Positions 1 to 10,145 of a stretch of DNA of 32,443 bases are shown one piece after another. A program made the position numbers and the translations under genes. The DNA is taken from NCBI GenBank assembly GCA_035708085.1, contig DASSTE010000060.1, forward strand, positions 1 through 32,443, read 5' to 3'. The first letter of the stretch is position 1. Each line of letters starts with the position of its first letter. The notes below the pieces were generated by a model, which saw only the letters and a list, made by a program, of their open reading frames with translations, made no database searches and was not told where the DNA came from. Origin of the DNA: DASSBR01 sp035708085. GTDB lineage: Bacteria; Pseudomonadota; Gammaproteobacteria; Natronospirales; DASSBR01.

Positions 1-1
1 G

Positions 2-202
2 CACGAGGAGTACCGCGACGACCGCTACGCCGCCGCCCTGCACCTGCGCCGGGGTAACGCTGCCCACGTGTTCTACCTGGTGCGCGCGGTCACGCCCGGC
101 ACGTACACCGTCCCGCCGCCGCTGGCGGAGGACATGTATCGGCCCGCGCTGCGCGGCGTCGGCAAATCCGTACCGACGAAGATCACGGTGGTCGAGCCAT
201 GA
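2..202 (+). CDS. alpha-2-macroglobulin family protein, C-terminal fragment
   Basis: Only the last 66 codons are in the window; the frame is open from base 2 and stops at TGA 200-202. The tail contains the motifs EYRDDRYAAAL, FYLVRAVTPGTYTVPPP and AEDMYRPALRG, which match the end of the bacterial alpha-2-macroglobulin (YfhM-like) family. These large periplasmic lipoproteins are thought to trap external proteases and to act with PbpC, the transglycosylase that repairs peptidoglycan after attack. The pbpC gene follows 147 bases downstream on the same strand, and this pairing is the family's usual context. The N-terminus, lipobox and thioester region lie outside the window, so whether the protein has the CXEQ thioester cannot be seen. 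Confidence 0.85.
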   Translation, partial: HEEYRDDRYAAALHLRRGNAAHVFYLVRAVTPGTYTVPPPLAEDMYRPALRGVGKSVPTKITVVEP

Positions 203-349
203 GCCTCTGCAAGCCAAGAGCCAGCAGGGTGGAGGCCTGAGCATGTGCTTCGACTTCGCCCGCTTGTGCGGGCTCCGCTCGGCACGAACGGTTGGAAATT
301 TCGTTCGCCCCGAGCCTAGGCCGCGGGCCGAAGTCGAAGGGCAGTCCCC

Positions 350-2734
350 ATGACCGTCACGACACCGCGCCTCGGGCGGCCCAGGCTCAAACGCTGGCTG
401 CGCGCCGTCGCACTGGCCACCGGCGGCATCCTGCTCGCGGCACTGGTCCTCGATCGCCTGTTCCCGCTGCCGCTGCCGGCCCCCGACACCGGCAGCACCG
501 TCGTGCTGGCGCGCGACGGCACGCCCTTGCGCGCCTTCGCCGACCGCGACGGCGTATGGCGCTACCCCACCACGACAGCCAGGGTCTCGCCGCTCTATCG
601 CCAGGCCCTGCTCGCCTACGAGGATCGCTGGTTCTACCGCCACCCGGGCGTGAACCCCTACGCCCTGCTGCGCGGCGCCGTGCAGGGCGCGCTGCACGGC
701 CATGTCGTCTCCGGCGGCTCCACGCTGACCATGCAGGTGGCGCGCATCATCGAGCCGATCCCGCACAGCTTCGGCGGCAAGTTCAAGCAGATCTTCCGCG
801 CGCTGCAGCTCGAGGCGCACCTGGACAAGACGCAGATCCTCGAGCTGTACCTCAACCACGCGCCCTTCGGCGGCACCATCGAAGGCGTCGAAGCCGCCTC
901 GTGGGCCTACCTCGGCAAGAGCGCCAGCCGCCTGTCCCGCGCCGAGGCGGCCCTGCTGGCGGTGCTGCCGCAGGCGCCCAGCCGGCTGCGACCCGACCGC
1001 CATCCGGAGGCGGCCCGCGCCGCACGCGACAAGGTGCTGCGCCGGTTGCGCGACGAAGGCATCTGGACGTCCGCGCAGGTGCGCGATGCGGCCATCGAGC
1101 CGGTGGTCGCGCGCTCGCTGCGCGCCCCACTGGCCGCCGCTCTGCTGGCCGAGCGCCTGCACTGGCAACAGCCCCGCGCGCGCCGCATCGTCACCACCAT
1201 CGATGCCAACCTGCAGCGTGCCGCCGAAGACCACGTCGCCAGCTACCTCGCGCGGCTGCCGCCACGCAGCTCGGTGGCCGTGCTCGCGGTGGACAACGCC
1301 ACGCTGGAGGCGCGCATCTACATCGGTACCGGCGAGTTCGCAGATCCGGAACGCGCCGGCCACATCGACATGGTGCGTGCGCCGCGATCGCCCGGTTCCA
1401 CGCTCAAGCCCTTCCTCTATGGCCTGGCGCTGGATGACGGACTGGTCACCTCCGAAAGCCTGTTGGTCGACGCGCCGCAGGACTTCGGCGGCTACCACCC
1501 TGGCAATTTCGACGAGGCCTTCAGCGGCCCGGTCAGCGTGAGCCAGGCGCTGCAACGTTCGCTCAACGTGCCGGCGGTCGACGTGCTCGATCGCGTCGGG
1601 CCCAACCGGTTCGTCGCGCGACTGGCCAGCGGCGGCGTCGACCTGCAGCTGCCCGAGGGCGCGCGGCCCAACCTGTCGGTCATCCTCGGCGGCACCGCGA
1701 CCAAACTGGAAGACCTCGTCGGCGGCTACAGCGCCTTCGCCAATGGCGGCGTCGCGGGCGCCCCGCGCTACACCCCGGACCAGCCCGTCCGTCCACGGCG
1801 TTTCCTGTCCGCCGGTGCGGCCTGGATCATCCGCGACATCCTCGCCAGCAACCCGGCCGTCGTCGAAGGCGCGCCGCTGGAGGGGACCATCGACCGCCAC
1901 GCCACCGTCGCCTGGAAGACCGGCACCAGCTACGGCTATCGCGACGCCTGGGCGATCGGCGTCACCGACCGCTGGACCGTCGGCGTCTGGATCGGCCGCC
2001 CGGACGGCACGCCCTCGCCCGGCCAGTACGGCGCCGTCACAGCGCTGCCGCTCCTGTTCCAGCTCACCGACATGCTGCCCGCGCGCGGCGGCGTGCACGC
2101 GCCGCGTCCGGCCAGCGTGCGCGCCGTCGACATCTGCTGGCCGCTGGGCGAACCGGCCACGACCACCGATGCCAGTCTGTGCCGCGAACGCCGCATCGCC
2201 TGGAGCCTCGACGGTGCGCTGCCGCCCACCTTCGCCGAACGCGACCCCGGCGCCTGGATGAGCGGCCGTGTCGAGCTGCGCGTGGACGCAAAAAGTCGAC
2301 GCCTCAGCGCCGGCTGCCACGACGCCCACGAACGCCGCCTCACCCTGGCCCGCTGGCCTGCACTGGCCACCCCCTGGCTCGACGCCGCCGACCGCACCGC
2401 CTCCGCCCTGCCCGCGCTGGCGCCCGGCTGCGCGCCCGACTCGCTCGCCGTCGCCGTGCCGATCCGCATCAGCGGCCTGCGCGAAGGCAGCCTGCTGCGC
2501 CAGGCGCCCAACGCCAACGCGATGGTGCGCATCTCCGTGAGCGCGCTCGGCTCGCAGGGTACCGTGCAATGGTTGCTCGACGGTCGCTTGCAAGGCAGCA
2601 CGGAGGGAAAAGGTTCGATCGCACTCACGTTGGACCGTCCGGGTGCCCACGTGCTGACCGCACTGTCGCCGGAGGGTGCCTGGGCCAGCGTGAACTTTGC
2701 AGTGGCCAGGCCGCCTGCCGGGAGCACGCGCTGA
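350..2734 (+). CDS. pbpC: penicillin-binding protein 1C (bifunctional transglycosylase/transpeptidase)
   Basis: A 794-residue class A PBP acting at the outer face of the inner membrane. A signal anchor lies at about residues 18-37. The GT51 glycosyltransferase domain follows, with the catalytic Glu in the EDRWFYRHPG motif (E91) and GGSTLTMQ near residue 122. The transpeptidase domain has SxxK as S350-T-L-K353, SxN as S404-L-N406 and KTGTS from K523. The last 150-200 residues match the PBP1C C-terminal extension (BiPBP_C). The ATG at 350 has AAGGG at 337-341. All catalytic motifs are present, so it should be active. The upstream alpha-2-macroglobulin gene supports the PBP1C call over PBP1A/1B. 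Base composition is higher in GC than in the genes after position 5200. The name is well supported; the defence/repair role is from family knowledge. Confidence 0.96.
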   Translation: MTVTTPRLGRPRLKRWLRAVALATGGILLAALVLDRLFPLPLPAPDTGSTVVLARDGTPLRAFADRDGVWRYPTTTARVSPLYRQALLAYEDRWFYRHPGVNPYALLRGAVQGALHGHVVSGGSTLTMQVARIIEPIPHSFGGKFKQIFRALQLEAHLDKTQILELYLNHAPFGGTIEGVEAASWAYLGKSASRLSRAEAALLAVLPQAPSRLRPDRHPEAARAARDKVLRRLRDEGIWTSAQVRDAAIEPVVARSLRAPLAAALLAERLHWQQPRARRIVTTIDANLQRAAEDHVASYLARLPPRSSVAVLAVDNATLEARIYIGTGEFADPERAGHIDMVRAPRSPGSTLKPFLYGLALDDGLVTSESLLVDAPQDFGGYHPGNFDEAFSGPVSVSQALQRSLNVPAVDVLDRVGPNRFVARLASGGVDLQLPEGARPNLSVILGGTATKLEDLVGGYSAFANGGVAGAPRYTPDQPVRPRRFLSAGAAWIIRDILASNPAVVEGAPLEGTIDRHATVAWKTGTSYGYRDAWAIGVTDRWTVGVWIGRPDGTPSPGQYGAVTALPLLFQLTDMLPARGGVHAPRPASVRAVDICWPLGEPATTTDASLCRERRIAWSLDGALPPTFAERDPGAWMSGRVELRVDAKSRRLSAGCHDAHERRLTLARWPALATPWLDAADRTASALPALAPGCAPDSLAVAVPIRISGLREGSLLRQAPNANAMVRISVSALGSQGTVQWLLDGRLQGSTEGKGSIALTLDRPGAHVLTALSPEGAWASVNFAVARPPAGSTR

Positions 2735-2791
2735 TCATCAGCGCGCTGACACCTGGGCACTTGCCCATTCGACCTCGGTCGCCCACCGTTG

Positions 2792-2841
2792 CCGGCGCCT
2801 CGCCTTGAGCCATGGGCCACCCTTGGCGCAAGCGGCGCCGG
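2792..2841. terminator. stem-loop between convergent pbpC and GmrSD genes
   Basis: Arms CCGGCGCC (2792-2799) and GGCGCCGG (2834-2841) are perfect inverted repeats. A nested CGCC/GGCG pair sits at 2801-2804 and 2825-2828. The structure lies just after the stop of the minus-strand gene at 2844 and downstream of pbpC, so it could end transcription from both sides. There is no T-tract on either strand, so intrinsic termination is uncertain. Confidence 0.35.
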
Positions 2842-2843
2842 GG

Positions 2844-4718
2844 TCAAGCCAGTCGTTCTGTTATCGGTACCATGTGGCTTGCCTCTGCCATCAGCGATTC
2901 ATACGTCACTTGCTGCCCACTCGCCAGATGGGCGGCAGTCAGCGCCACCAGCCTCGCGCGGTGCGCGAGGAAGGCCTCGAAGTCGGGCTTGAGCCTGGCA
3001 AGGAGCGCATCGCCCACCAGGAGCTTGCCGGCGTCGTCGACATAGGTATAGGCGGCAAGGCTGGTGTAATCCAGGAGGTGGGTTTTCAGGCGCTGCCGCA
3101 CTGAGTCCTCGCCGGCCCATTCCACCCTGTCCTTCAGATAATCAAGCGGATCCTTGCGACCTATCGTACGATTGGTCTTGGCTGTGATCAGAGCACAGTT
3201 CAACGCCAGTGAGCTTTCGATGCCGGCGTCCTGCAGCAGGGCGTCCGGGAAAACGTGGTGGTATTCGCGTGTCTTCAGTCCATCGAACGAGGCGGGTCGA
3301 CCATCGGCGAAGTCCCAACCGCCGAAATACAACGTGGCTGCCAAGATCGCGCGTGCCATCCTGTCGGAGCCCTTGGGCCAACCTACCCGGGTCAACTGTT
3401 CGAAGTTGGGCAGGGGATAATCGGTCCGATCCATGACGGGGACGCTGGCGTAATCCTTCGGACCGAACTTCCCGTTGCTTAGCAATGCCAGGAGCGCCTT
3501 GCAGTCCTGGAACGCGCGCGTCGCGGCTGCGCCTTCGTAGCGGCCGGTGAACACGGCGGACCACAGGTAGGCGCGCAGCAGGTGTTCTCCACGCCCGAGG
3601 GCATCCCCGTCCTCAGGGATAGCATCAAAGCTCGCAGCGAGTACCGGCAATACCACATTGGTAGGTAGGCGCCGGCCGTCGTAGATATGTTGTCGTTCTA
3701 GGAACTGACAGGCCCGTACCATGCCTCGCCCGATCCGGGACCAATCTTTCACCAGTTGCTGCTTGTCAGTGGCGGAAATACCGGTCTGGTTCGGCACCAT
3801 GCCTTGCAGCAAGGCACCTACTTGCAGCAGCGGTGCGGCCAGATCGCCATAGCGGGTGATCTGCGGGTGGGCCTCTTCCAGCTTGGCCTGCAAGTCATGC
3901 AAAGAAGTGCCCGCCTGTTCCTCCACCATGGCGACCGTCAGATCGAACATCGACAGCGGCTTGCTGTTGGTATTCATGTTGACGAAGACGTTTAGTGCCA
4001 CCTTGGCTTCGGTGCTTGCGGGCAAGGCCAGATAGGGCAGGTTGAAATGGGTCACTCGCTCGCGCAGATGCGCGATGGCATCTCGCAAGGCCTGGCGAGT
4101 GCCGGATACCTTTTCGAATTGCTCCTCAAAATCCGGTGCACCCTTGACCGGCTTCAAGTGGGCGGTGGCCTGCTCAACCCAGGTGCCAACACGAACTGCC
4201 TGATCGCCAGGGCATAGAAGGTCGATGGGAACTAGGCCGCGCTCCAGGCAACCCTGGGGCGAATCGGCCCAGACCGGCCTCAGCGTGTCTTTGTGTCTCC
4301 AGCGTCCCTGGAATTCGACACAGATCTCGTCGGAATCGCGTCCGTCGTCATCCTTGCGGTCGAACTGCGGCAGATAGACGTAATAGGTTTCGCCCGCGTA
4401 GTCATTGTGCATCGCGCGCCAGAAGGCGGTCAGCCGCTGCTGACCGTCCAACAGATGCTCGGTGACGCGCGCCCCTGTTGCGGGCGCGCCGGCAATGTAG
4501 CGGGAAACGAACTTCTCCCTGTCCCCCACCTCCAACAGCAAGGTCACACCCACCGGGAGGTTTTGAATGATCGTGTTCAGGAAGCCAGTTACACGACTGC
4601 GGTCCCAGACTTCCATGCGTTGAAAGCGAGGCAGCTTCAACTGGCCCGAATGAATCAGGGTGTACCACGTGCCGAGGTTCCGGTCCTGGGCCCTACTTGA
4701 TTGCTGCAGGATTGCCAT
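2844..4718 (-). CDS. GmrSD-type restriction protein, DUF262 fused to DUF1524
   Basis: A 624-residue protein. The N-terminal DUF262 (GmrS-like, ParB-fold) domain carries LKLPRFQR at residues 28-34 and the family hallmark DGQQRLT at 91-97. The C-terminal DUF1524 (GmrD-like, His-Me nuclease) domain carries HHVFP at 487-491 and NRT at 516. In E. coli CT596 these are separate GmrS and GmrD subunits of a type IV enzyme that cuts glucosyl-hydroxymethylcytosine DNA; single-chain fusions (e.g. BrxU) are known phage-defence proteins. I infer nucleotide-dependent cleavage of modified phage DNA; substrate specificity cannot be read here. I chose ATG 4718 because AGGGA lies upstream; the open frame runs on to 4874 but would overlap the tRNA. 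GC is lower than in pbpC. It lies 122 bases beyond the tRNA-Ile 3' end with no partner genes, which suggests acquisition by transfer. Confidence 0.88.
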   Translation of the reverse strand: MAILQQSSRAQDRNLGTWYTLIHSGQLKLPRFQRMEVWDRSRVTGFLNTIIQNLPVGVTLLLEVGDREKFVSRYIAGAPATGARVTEHLLDGQQRLTAFWRAMHNDYAGETYYVYLPQFDRKDDDGRDSDEICVEFQGRWRHKDTLRPVWADSPQGCLERGLVPIDLLCPGDQAVRVGTWVEQATAHLKPVKGAPDFEEQFEKVSGTRQALRDAIAHLRERVTHFNLPYLALPASTEAKVALNVFVNMNTNSKPLSMFDLTVAMVEEQAGTSLHDLQAKLEEAHPQITRYGDLAAPLLQVGALLQGMVPNQTGISATDKQQLVKDWSRIGRGMVRACQFLERQHIYDGRRLPTNVVLPVLAASFDAIPEDGDALGRGEHLLRAYLWSAVFTGRYEGAAATRAFQDCKALLALLSNGKFGPKDYASVPVMDRTDYPLPNFEQLTRVGWPKGSDRMARAILAATLYFGGWDFADGRPASFDGLKTREYHHVFPDALLQDAGIESSLALNCALITAKTNRTIGRKDPLDYLKDRVEWAGEDSVRQRLKTHLLDYTSLAAYTYVDDAGKLLVGDALLARLKPDFEAFLAHRARLVALTAAHLASGQQVTYESLMAEASHMVPITERLA

Positions 4719-4840
4719 CGTCGCGTCCCTGGCTGCAGATGATGAACGGTGTGCGGTTCTTTGAGCGCTTTCGACCGCACCATTCCTGGATCCGGGTGGT
4801 GCGTCGGCCCTTTGCATACCGCCAGGCTCTGACATGTAGA

Positions 4841-5161
4841 TGGTGGGCCCACCAGGACTCGAACCTGGAACCAAGGGATTCGCGTGGTCCAGAGGTTTCC
4901 CTCCGGCGCGGACTATCTCTTCGCCCTCCGCCTTGTGGGCGGGTGGGGTGCGGGACGCTCTAGCCTGTGATCAAGGGCACTTCAGCCCCCAGGTAGTCTC
5001 TGCACCTTCCGGCGGTGTACCGCCGGCTTGGCTCAGGGTTGCCACCGGCCGCGAGGCGCGCCGCTGAGGTTTCCCTGAATTCATCCCGTTCCCGTCCGCG
5101 CATTACGGCGCGGCGGCACCTTTTGATGAGTCCCCTGCTCTAACCATTGAGCTATAGGCCC
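4841..5161 (-). tRNA. ileX: tRNA-Ile(CAU), split by a group I intron
   Basis: Exon 1 is 5126-5161 (36 nt, starting GGGCCTATAGCTCAATGG and ending CAT). Exon 2 is 4841-4880 (40 nt, starting AATCCCTTGG and ending in encoded CCA). Joined, they give a 76-nt tRNA with a 7-bp acceptor stem (one G-T wobble), a normal D arm, anticodon loop CTCATAA and the T-loop TTCGAGT. The anticodon CAU together with the isoleucine-2-like body (compare E. coli ileX around GACTCATAATC) indicates the AUA-reading tRNA whose C34 is changed to lysidine by TilS, rather than a Met tRNA. Its place downstream of rpoD matches ileX in E. coli. The intron must be removed for function. Symbol given by orthology and synteny. Confidence 0.95.
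4881..5125 (-). ncRNA. group I self-splicing intron in tRNA-Ile(CAU), 245 nt
   Basis: The insert lies between tRNA positions 36 and 37. P1: the exon end CAT pairs with GTG in 5117-5120, giving the standard U-G at the 5' splice site. P2 is at 5092-5116. P3 is ATCCCG 5083-5088 with CGGGAC 4951-4956 (plus-strand letters). P4 is 5073-5078 with 5033-5038. The P6 hairpin is 5009-5026. P7 is TAGTC 4994-4998 with GACTA 4911-4915. The P8 hairpin is 4928-4942. P9, with a GAAA tetraloop, is 4889-4906. The last intron base is G (4881). Core strings GCCAAGC, AGAGACTA and ATAGTCC match the Azoarcus pre-tRNA-Ile(CAU) ribozyme (about 205 nt, subgroup IC3), as I recall it. About 36 extra bases (4958-4993) lie between P7 and P3'. 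There is no internal endonuclease gene. Self-splicing is predicted, not shown. Confidence 0.93.
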
Positions 5162-5216
5162 GTGACCGCGATGGTACCAAACCGCTGCCGGGTAGAGGTT
5201 GGATTAGGATCGGCCA

Positions 5217-7548
<2,332 letters not shown>

Positions 7549-7571
7549 GCTCGTACCATTAGGTTCAGGTT

Positions 7572-7588
7572 GTCCGCATTTCGCGGAC
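7572..7588 (-). other. leader hairpin between dnaG and rpoD
   Basis: Arms GTCCGC (7572-7577) and GCGGAC (7583-7588) with a 5-base loop lie 24 bases upstream of the rpoD start, in the 92-base dnaG-rpoD gap. There is no T-tract, so it is not a simple terminator. In E. coli this junction is processed so that rpoD and dnaG messages differ in stability; a similar role here is only a guess. Confidence 0.3.
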
Positions 7589-7640
7589 GAAAACGGTCAA
7601 TTTTAGACCACGACAGCAGCCGTTGCCAGCTTCGGCCGGG

Positions 7641-9365
7641 TTACGGGTTGGTTTGCAGGCCGCTCAGGGCGCGCAGCTCCGCTTTTTCCGCGTCGCTCAA
7701 CTCATTGAGGGGCTTGGCTCTCAGCGCCTCGAAGCGCTGCTCGCGCGGGCGCGCGCGGAACTGCTGCAGGCGGCCGGCAAACTCCTGCTGGACGCCCTCT
7801 TCGGGGACCAGCAGCGGCTCGGCGGCGAGTTTTTCCAGGTGCCGGCCCTCGGGCCGCTGCCGCCAATGCTCCAGAATGCCTCCTGTGGTTATGTGGGGAC
7901 GACCCCGGATAAACTCAAGTAATTCAATGAATAAGCCCATTCCCGGCAGCTCGACCCGGGCGAGATCTGTGCCGTCGTCGGCCAACTTCGCCAGCTCCGG
8001 GTGCTGGAGCAGCAGGGCGATAACATGCTGCATCGGCGTCTTCGCGCCTGCTCGCAGCGCTCGCCGTCTTCGCGCGCGCGGTGCGGTCTCGCCCGGCTCC
8101 ATAAGCATAGTCAATCTTTCCGCGCTCAGACGGGATATTTTCGCCAGTTCGTCGAGCAGCATCTGCCGGTAGACCGGGTCAGGAATCCGCGCGATCAGCG
8201 GCTTGGCGGCGGCGACCAGGCGGGCGCGGCCGTCGATGCTGGTAAGGTCGCTGTCGGCGGCCAGGCGATCGAGCAGGAACTTGGACAGCGGATCGGCCGT
8301 TTGTATCCGCGCCTCGAAGGCTGCCGCACCTTCGCCACGTACCAGCGAATCCGGGTCCTCGCCCTCCGGCAGGAACAAAAAGCGGACCTGGCGCCCCTCG
8401 CGCACTTCCGGCAGTGTCGTCTCCAGCGCCCGCCAGGCGGCGGCGCGGCCGGCGCGGTCGCCGTCGAAGCAGAATACGATCTCGCGCGTGATGCGGAACA
8501 GGCGTTGCAGGTGGTACGGCGTCGTCGCAGTGCCAAGTGTCGCCACCGCATAGCGGATGCCGTGCTGCGCAAGCGCGATGACGTCCATATAGCCTTCGAC
8601 GACCAGCAGGCGCGGGATGTCGCGCAGCGCCTGGCGCGCCTCGAACAGGCCGTAAAGTTCGCTGCCCTTGTGGAACAGCTCGGTTTCGGGCGAGTTGAGG
8701 TATTTCGGCTCGCCTTTGTCGAGCACGCGGCCGCCGAAGCCGATCGTGCGCCCGCGCCGATCGCGGATCGGGAACATGATCCGCTCCCGAAAACGGTCGT
8801 AGAAGCCGCCGGCGTCTTTCTGGATCACGAGGCCGGCGGCGGCGAGCTGCTTTTGCGCTTTGGCGTCGCGGCCGAAGCGCGTCGCGAGCGTATCCCAGCC
8901 GCCGGGCGCGTAGCCGAGGCCGAATTCGGCGGCGATCTTGCCGTCGATGCCGCGGCCCTTGAGGTAGTCGATTGCCGGCGGGTGACTTTTGAGTTGCTCG
9001 CGGTAGAAGCTGGCCGCTTCGCTCATCAATTCCGGCAGCCCGGCGTCTTTCGGCTTCTCGGTGCCCGCTTCGGTGGGCACTTCGAGCCCGAACTGCGCGG
9101 CGAGCTGCCTGACTGCCTCGACGAAATCGAGATGGTCGTAGTCCATCAGAAAGCCAAGCGCGGTGCCATGTGCGCCGCAGCCGAAGCAGTGGTAGAATTG
9201 CTTTTGCGGACTCACCGTGAACGACGGGGTTTTTTCGCTGTGGAACGGGCAGCAGGCGCTGAATTCGCGGCCGGCTTTCTTGAGCTGGACCCGGTTGCCG
9301 ACGACCTCGACGATATCCGCGCGGGCGATCAGCTCGTCTATGAAGGACTGCGGGATGCGGGCCAT
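7641..9365 (-). CDS. dnaG: DNA primase
   Basis: A 574-residue replicative primase that makes RNA primers at the fork together with DnaB helicase. The N-terminal CHC2 zinc ribbon is complete: C39-x2-H42-x17-C60-x2-C63. The central TOPRIM catalytic domain shows LLVVEGYMDVIAL (acidic Glu) and the DGDRAGRAA Asp motif. The C-terminal part resembles the DnaB-binding helical domain. The ATG at 9365 follows yqeY by 40 bases. It sits inside the conserved rpsU-yqeY-dnaG-rpoD operon. Length is close to that of E. coli DnaG (581). Confidence 0.99.
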   Translation of the reverse strand: MARIPQSFIDELIARADIVEVVGNRVQLKKAGREFSACCPFHSEKTPSFTVSPQKQFYHCFGCGAHGTALGFLMDYDHLDFVEAVRQLAAQFGLEVPTEAGTEKPKDAGLPELMSEAASFYREQLKSHPPAIDYLKGRGIDGKIAAEFGLGYAPGGWDTLATRFGRDAKAQKQLAAAGLVIQKDAGGFYDRFRERIMFPIRDRRGRTIGFGGRVLDKGEPKYLNSPETELFHKGSELYGLFEARQALRDIPRLLVVEGYMDVIALAQHGIRYAVATLGTATTPYHLQRLFRITREIVFCFDGDRAGRAAAWRALETTLPEVREGRQVRFLFLPEGEDPDSLVRGEGAAAFEARIQTADPLSKFLLDRLAADSDLTSIDGRARLVAAAKPLIARIPDPVYRQMLLDELAKISRLSAERLTMLMEPGETAPRARRRRALRAGAKTPMQHVIALLLQHPELAKLADDGTDLARVELPGMGLFIELLEFIRGRPHITTGGILEHWRQRPEGRHLEKLAAEPLLVPEEGVQQEFAGRLQQFRARPREQRFEALRAKPLNELSDAEKAELRALSGLQTNP

Positions 9366-9405
9366 TTAATAAGCATAGCCCATGACGGGCGCCCGTGACG
9401 GACGG

Positions 9406-9852
9406 TTAGCTGGAGAGCTTCGCCTTGACCTTGGCGCTGACGGCGCTCATGTCGGCGCGGCCCTGCATTTGATCCTTGAGCGCGGCCATGACGCGGCCCA
9501 TGTCTTTCATGGATGCGGCGCCGGAGGCGGCGACAGCACGTTCGATCAGTGCGTCGATCTCGCCTTCGGGGAGCGGCTGCGGCAGGTAGCGTTGCAGGAT
9601 ATCGACTTCGCGGCTCTCGCGCTCGGCCAGGTCGTTGCGGCCGGCGGCGGTGAACTGATCGATCGACTCGCGGCGCTGCTTGACCATCTTGTCGAGCACC
9701 GCGATCGCCTCACCGTCGTTGAGGCTCGACTGGCTGTCGATTTCGCGCTGCTTGATGGCCGCGAGCGCCATGCGGATGACGCCGAGACTTTCCTTGTCGC
9801 CCGCCTTCATGGCCGTTTTCATGTCGGCGGTCAGCGAATCCTTGACTGACAT
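9406..9852 (-). CDS. yqeY: GatB/YqeY domain-containing protein
   Basis: A 148-residue protein made entirely of a YqeY domain, the tRNA-binding tail domain also found at the end of the GatB amidotransferase subunit. Typical motifs are DMKTAMKAGDKESLGVIRMA near residue 10 and LPQPLPEGEIDALIERAVA in the second half. It may interact with tRNA or affect aminoacyl-tRNA metabolism, but the stand-alone protein has no firm function. It lies 15 bases after rpsU and 40 before dnaG, its usual place in many Proteobacteria. The region upstream of the ATG is C-rich on the coding strand, with no clear ribosome-binding site, so translation may depend on coupling with rpsU. Confidence 0.93.
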   Translation of the reverse strand: MSVKDSLTADMKTAMKAGDKESLGVIRMALAAIKQREIDSQSSLNDGEAIAVLDKMVKQRRESIDQFTAAGRNDLAERESREVDILQRYLPQPLPEGEIDALIERAVAASGAASMKDMGRVMAALKDQMQGRADMSAVSAKVKAKLSS

Positions 9853-9867
9853 GGGAGGGGATCGTTA

Positions 9868-10083
9868 TTAATAAAGACGCGTGCGGCGGGCCTGTTCGCG
9901 CGACAGCTTCTTCATGTGACGCTTGACGGCCGCGGCCTGCTTGCGCTTGCGTTCCTGGGTCGGCTTTTCGTAAAACTCGCGGCGGCGAACCTCGGTCAGA
10001 ATCCCGGCTTTTTCGCAGGCGCGCTTGAAGCGCCGCAGAGCGGCGTCGAAATGCTCGTGTTCTTTAACCCGTACGCTTGGCAT
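9868..10083 (-). CDS. rpsU: 30S ribosomal protein S21
   Basis: A 71-residue basic protein with the S21 signature: MPSVRVKEHEHFDAALRRFK at the start, CEKAGIL in the middle and a Lys/Arg-rich end (KRKQAAAVKRH). S21 sits near the anti-Shine-Dalgarno end of 16S rRNA and aids initiation. It is the first gene of the macromolecular-synthesis operon, with a promoter at 10117-10145. Length and sequence are standard. Confidence 0.99.
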   Translation of the reverse strand: MPSVRVKEHEHFDAALRRFKRACEKAGILTEVRRREFYEKPTQERKRKQAAAVKRHMKKLSREQARRTRLY

Positions 10084-10116
10084 CCATTGGCCCTTGATCG
10101 AGAGTGAAGAGCGGGA

Positions 10117-10145
10117 ATTCTACGCGGGAGCAACCCGAAATGCAA
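10117..10145 (-). promoter_or_regulatory. sigma-70 promoter of the rpsU operon
   Basis: Reading the minus strand, TTGCAT (10140-10145) and TAGAAT (10117-10122) are separated by 17 bases. The -10 box matches 5 of 6 consensus bases; the -35 box is weaker. It lies 33 bases upstream of the rpsU ATG. A CTAG-containing repeat begins immediately behind the -35 box. Confidence 0.7.

Noticed and set aside
258..273. A small hairpin (GCCCGC/GCGGGC) between the alpha-2-macroglobulin gene and pbpC as a terminator
   Set aside because: Only 6 bp, no T-tract, and the two genes usually work together, so I did not list it as a feature.
4719..4874. A longer N-terminus for the GmrSD-type protein
   Set aside because: The extension would begin inside the tRNA-Ile 3' exon and encodes no conserved sequence; ATG 4718 has a ribosome-binding site and gives a normal DUF262 start.
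2735..4880. An integrated element with attachment-site repeats from the tRNA-Ile 3' end
   Set aside because: I looked for a copy of the T-arm/acceptor sequence between pbpC and the GmrSD gene and found none, and no integrase is present, so a classic tRNA-integrated island is not supported.
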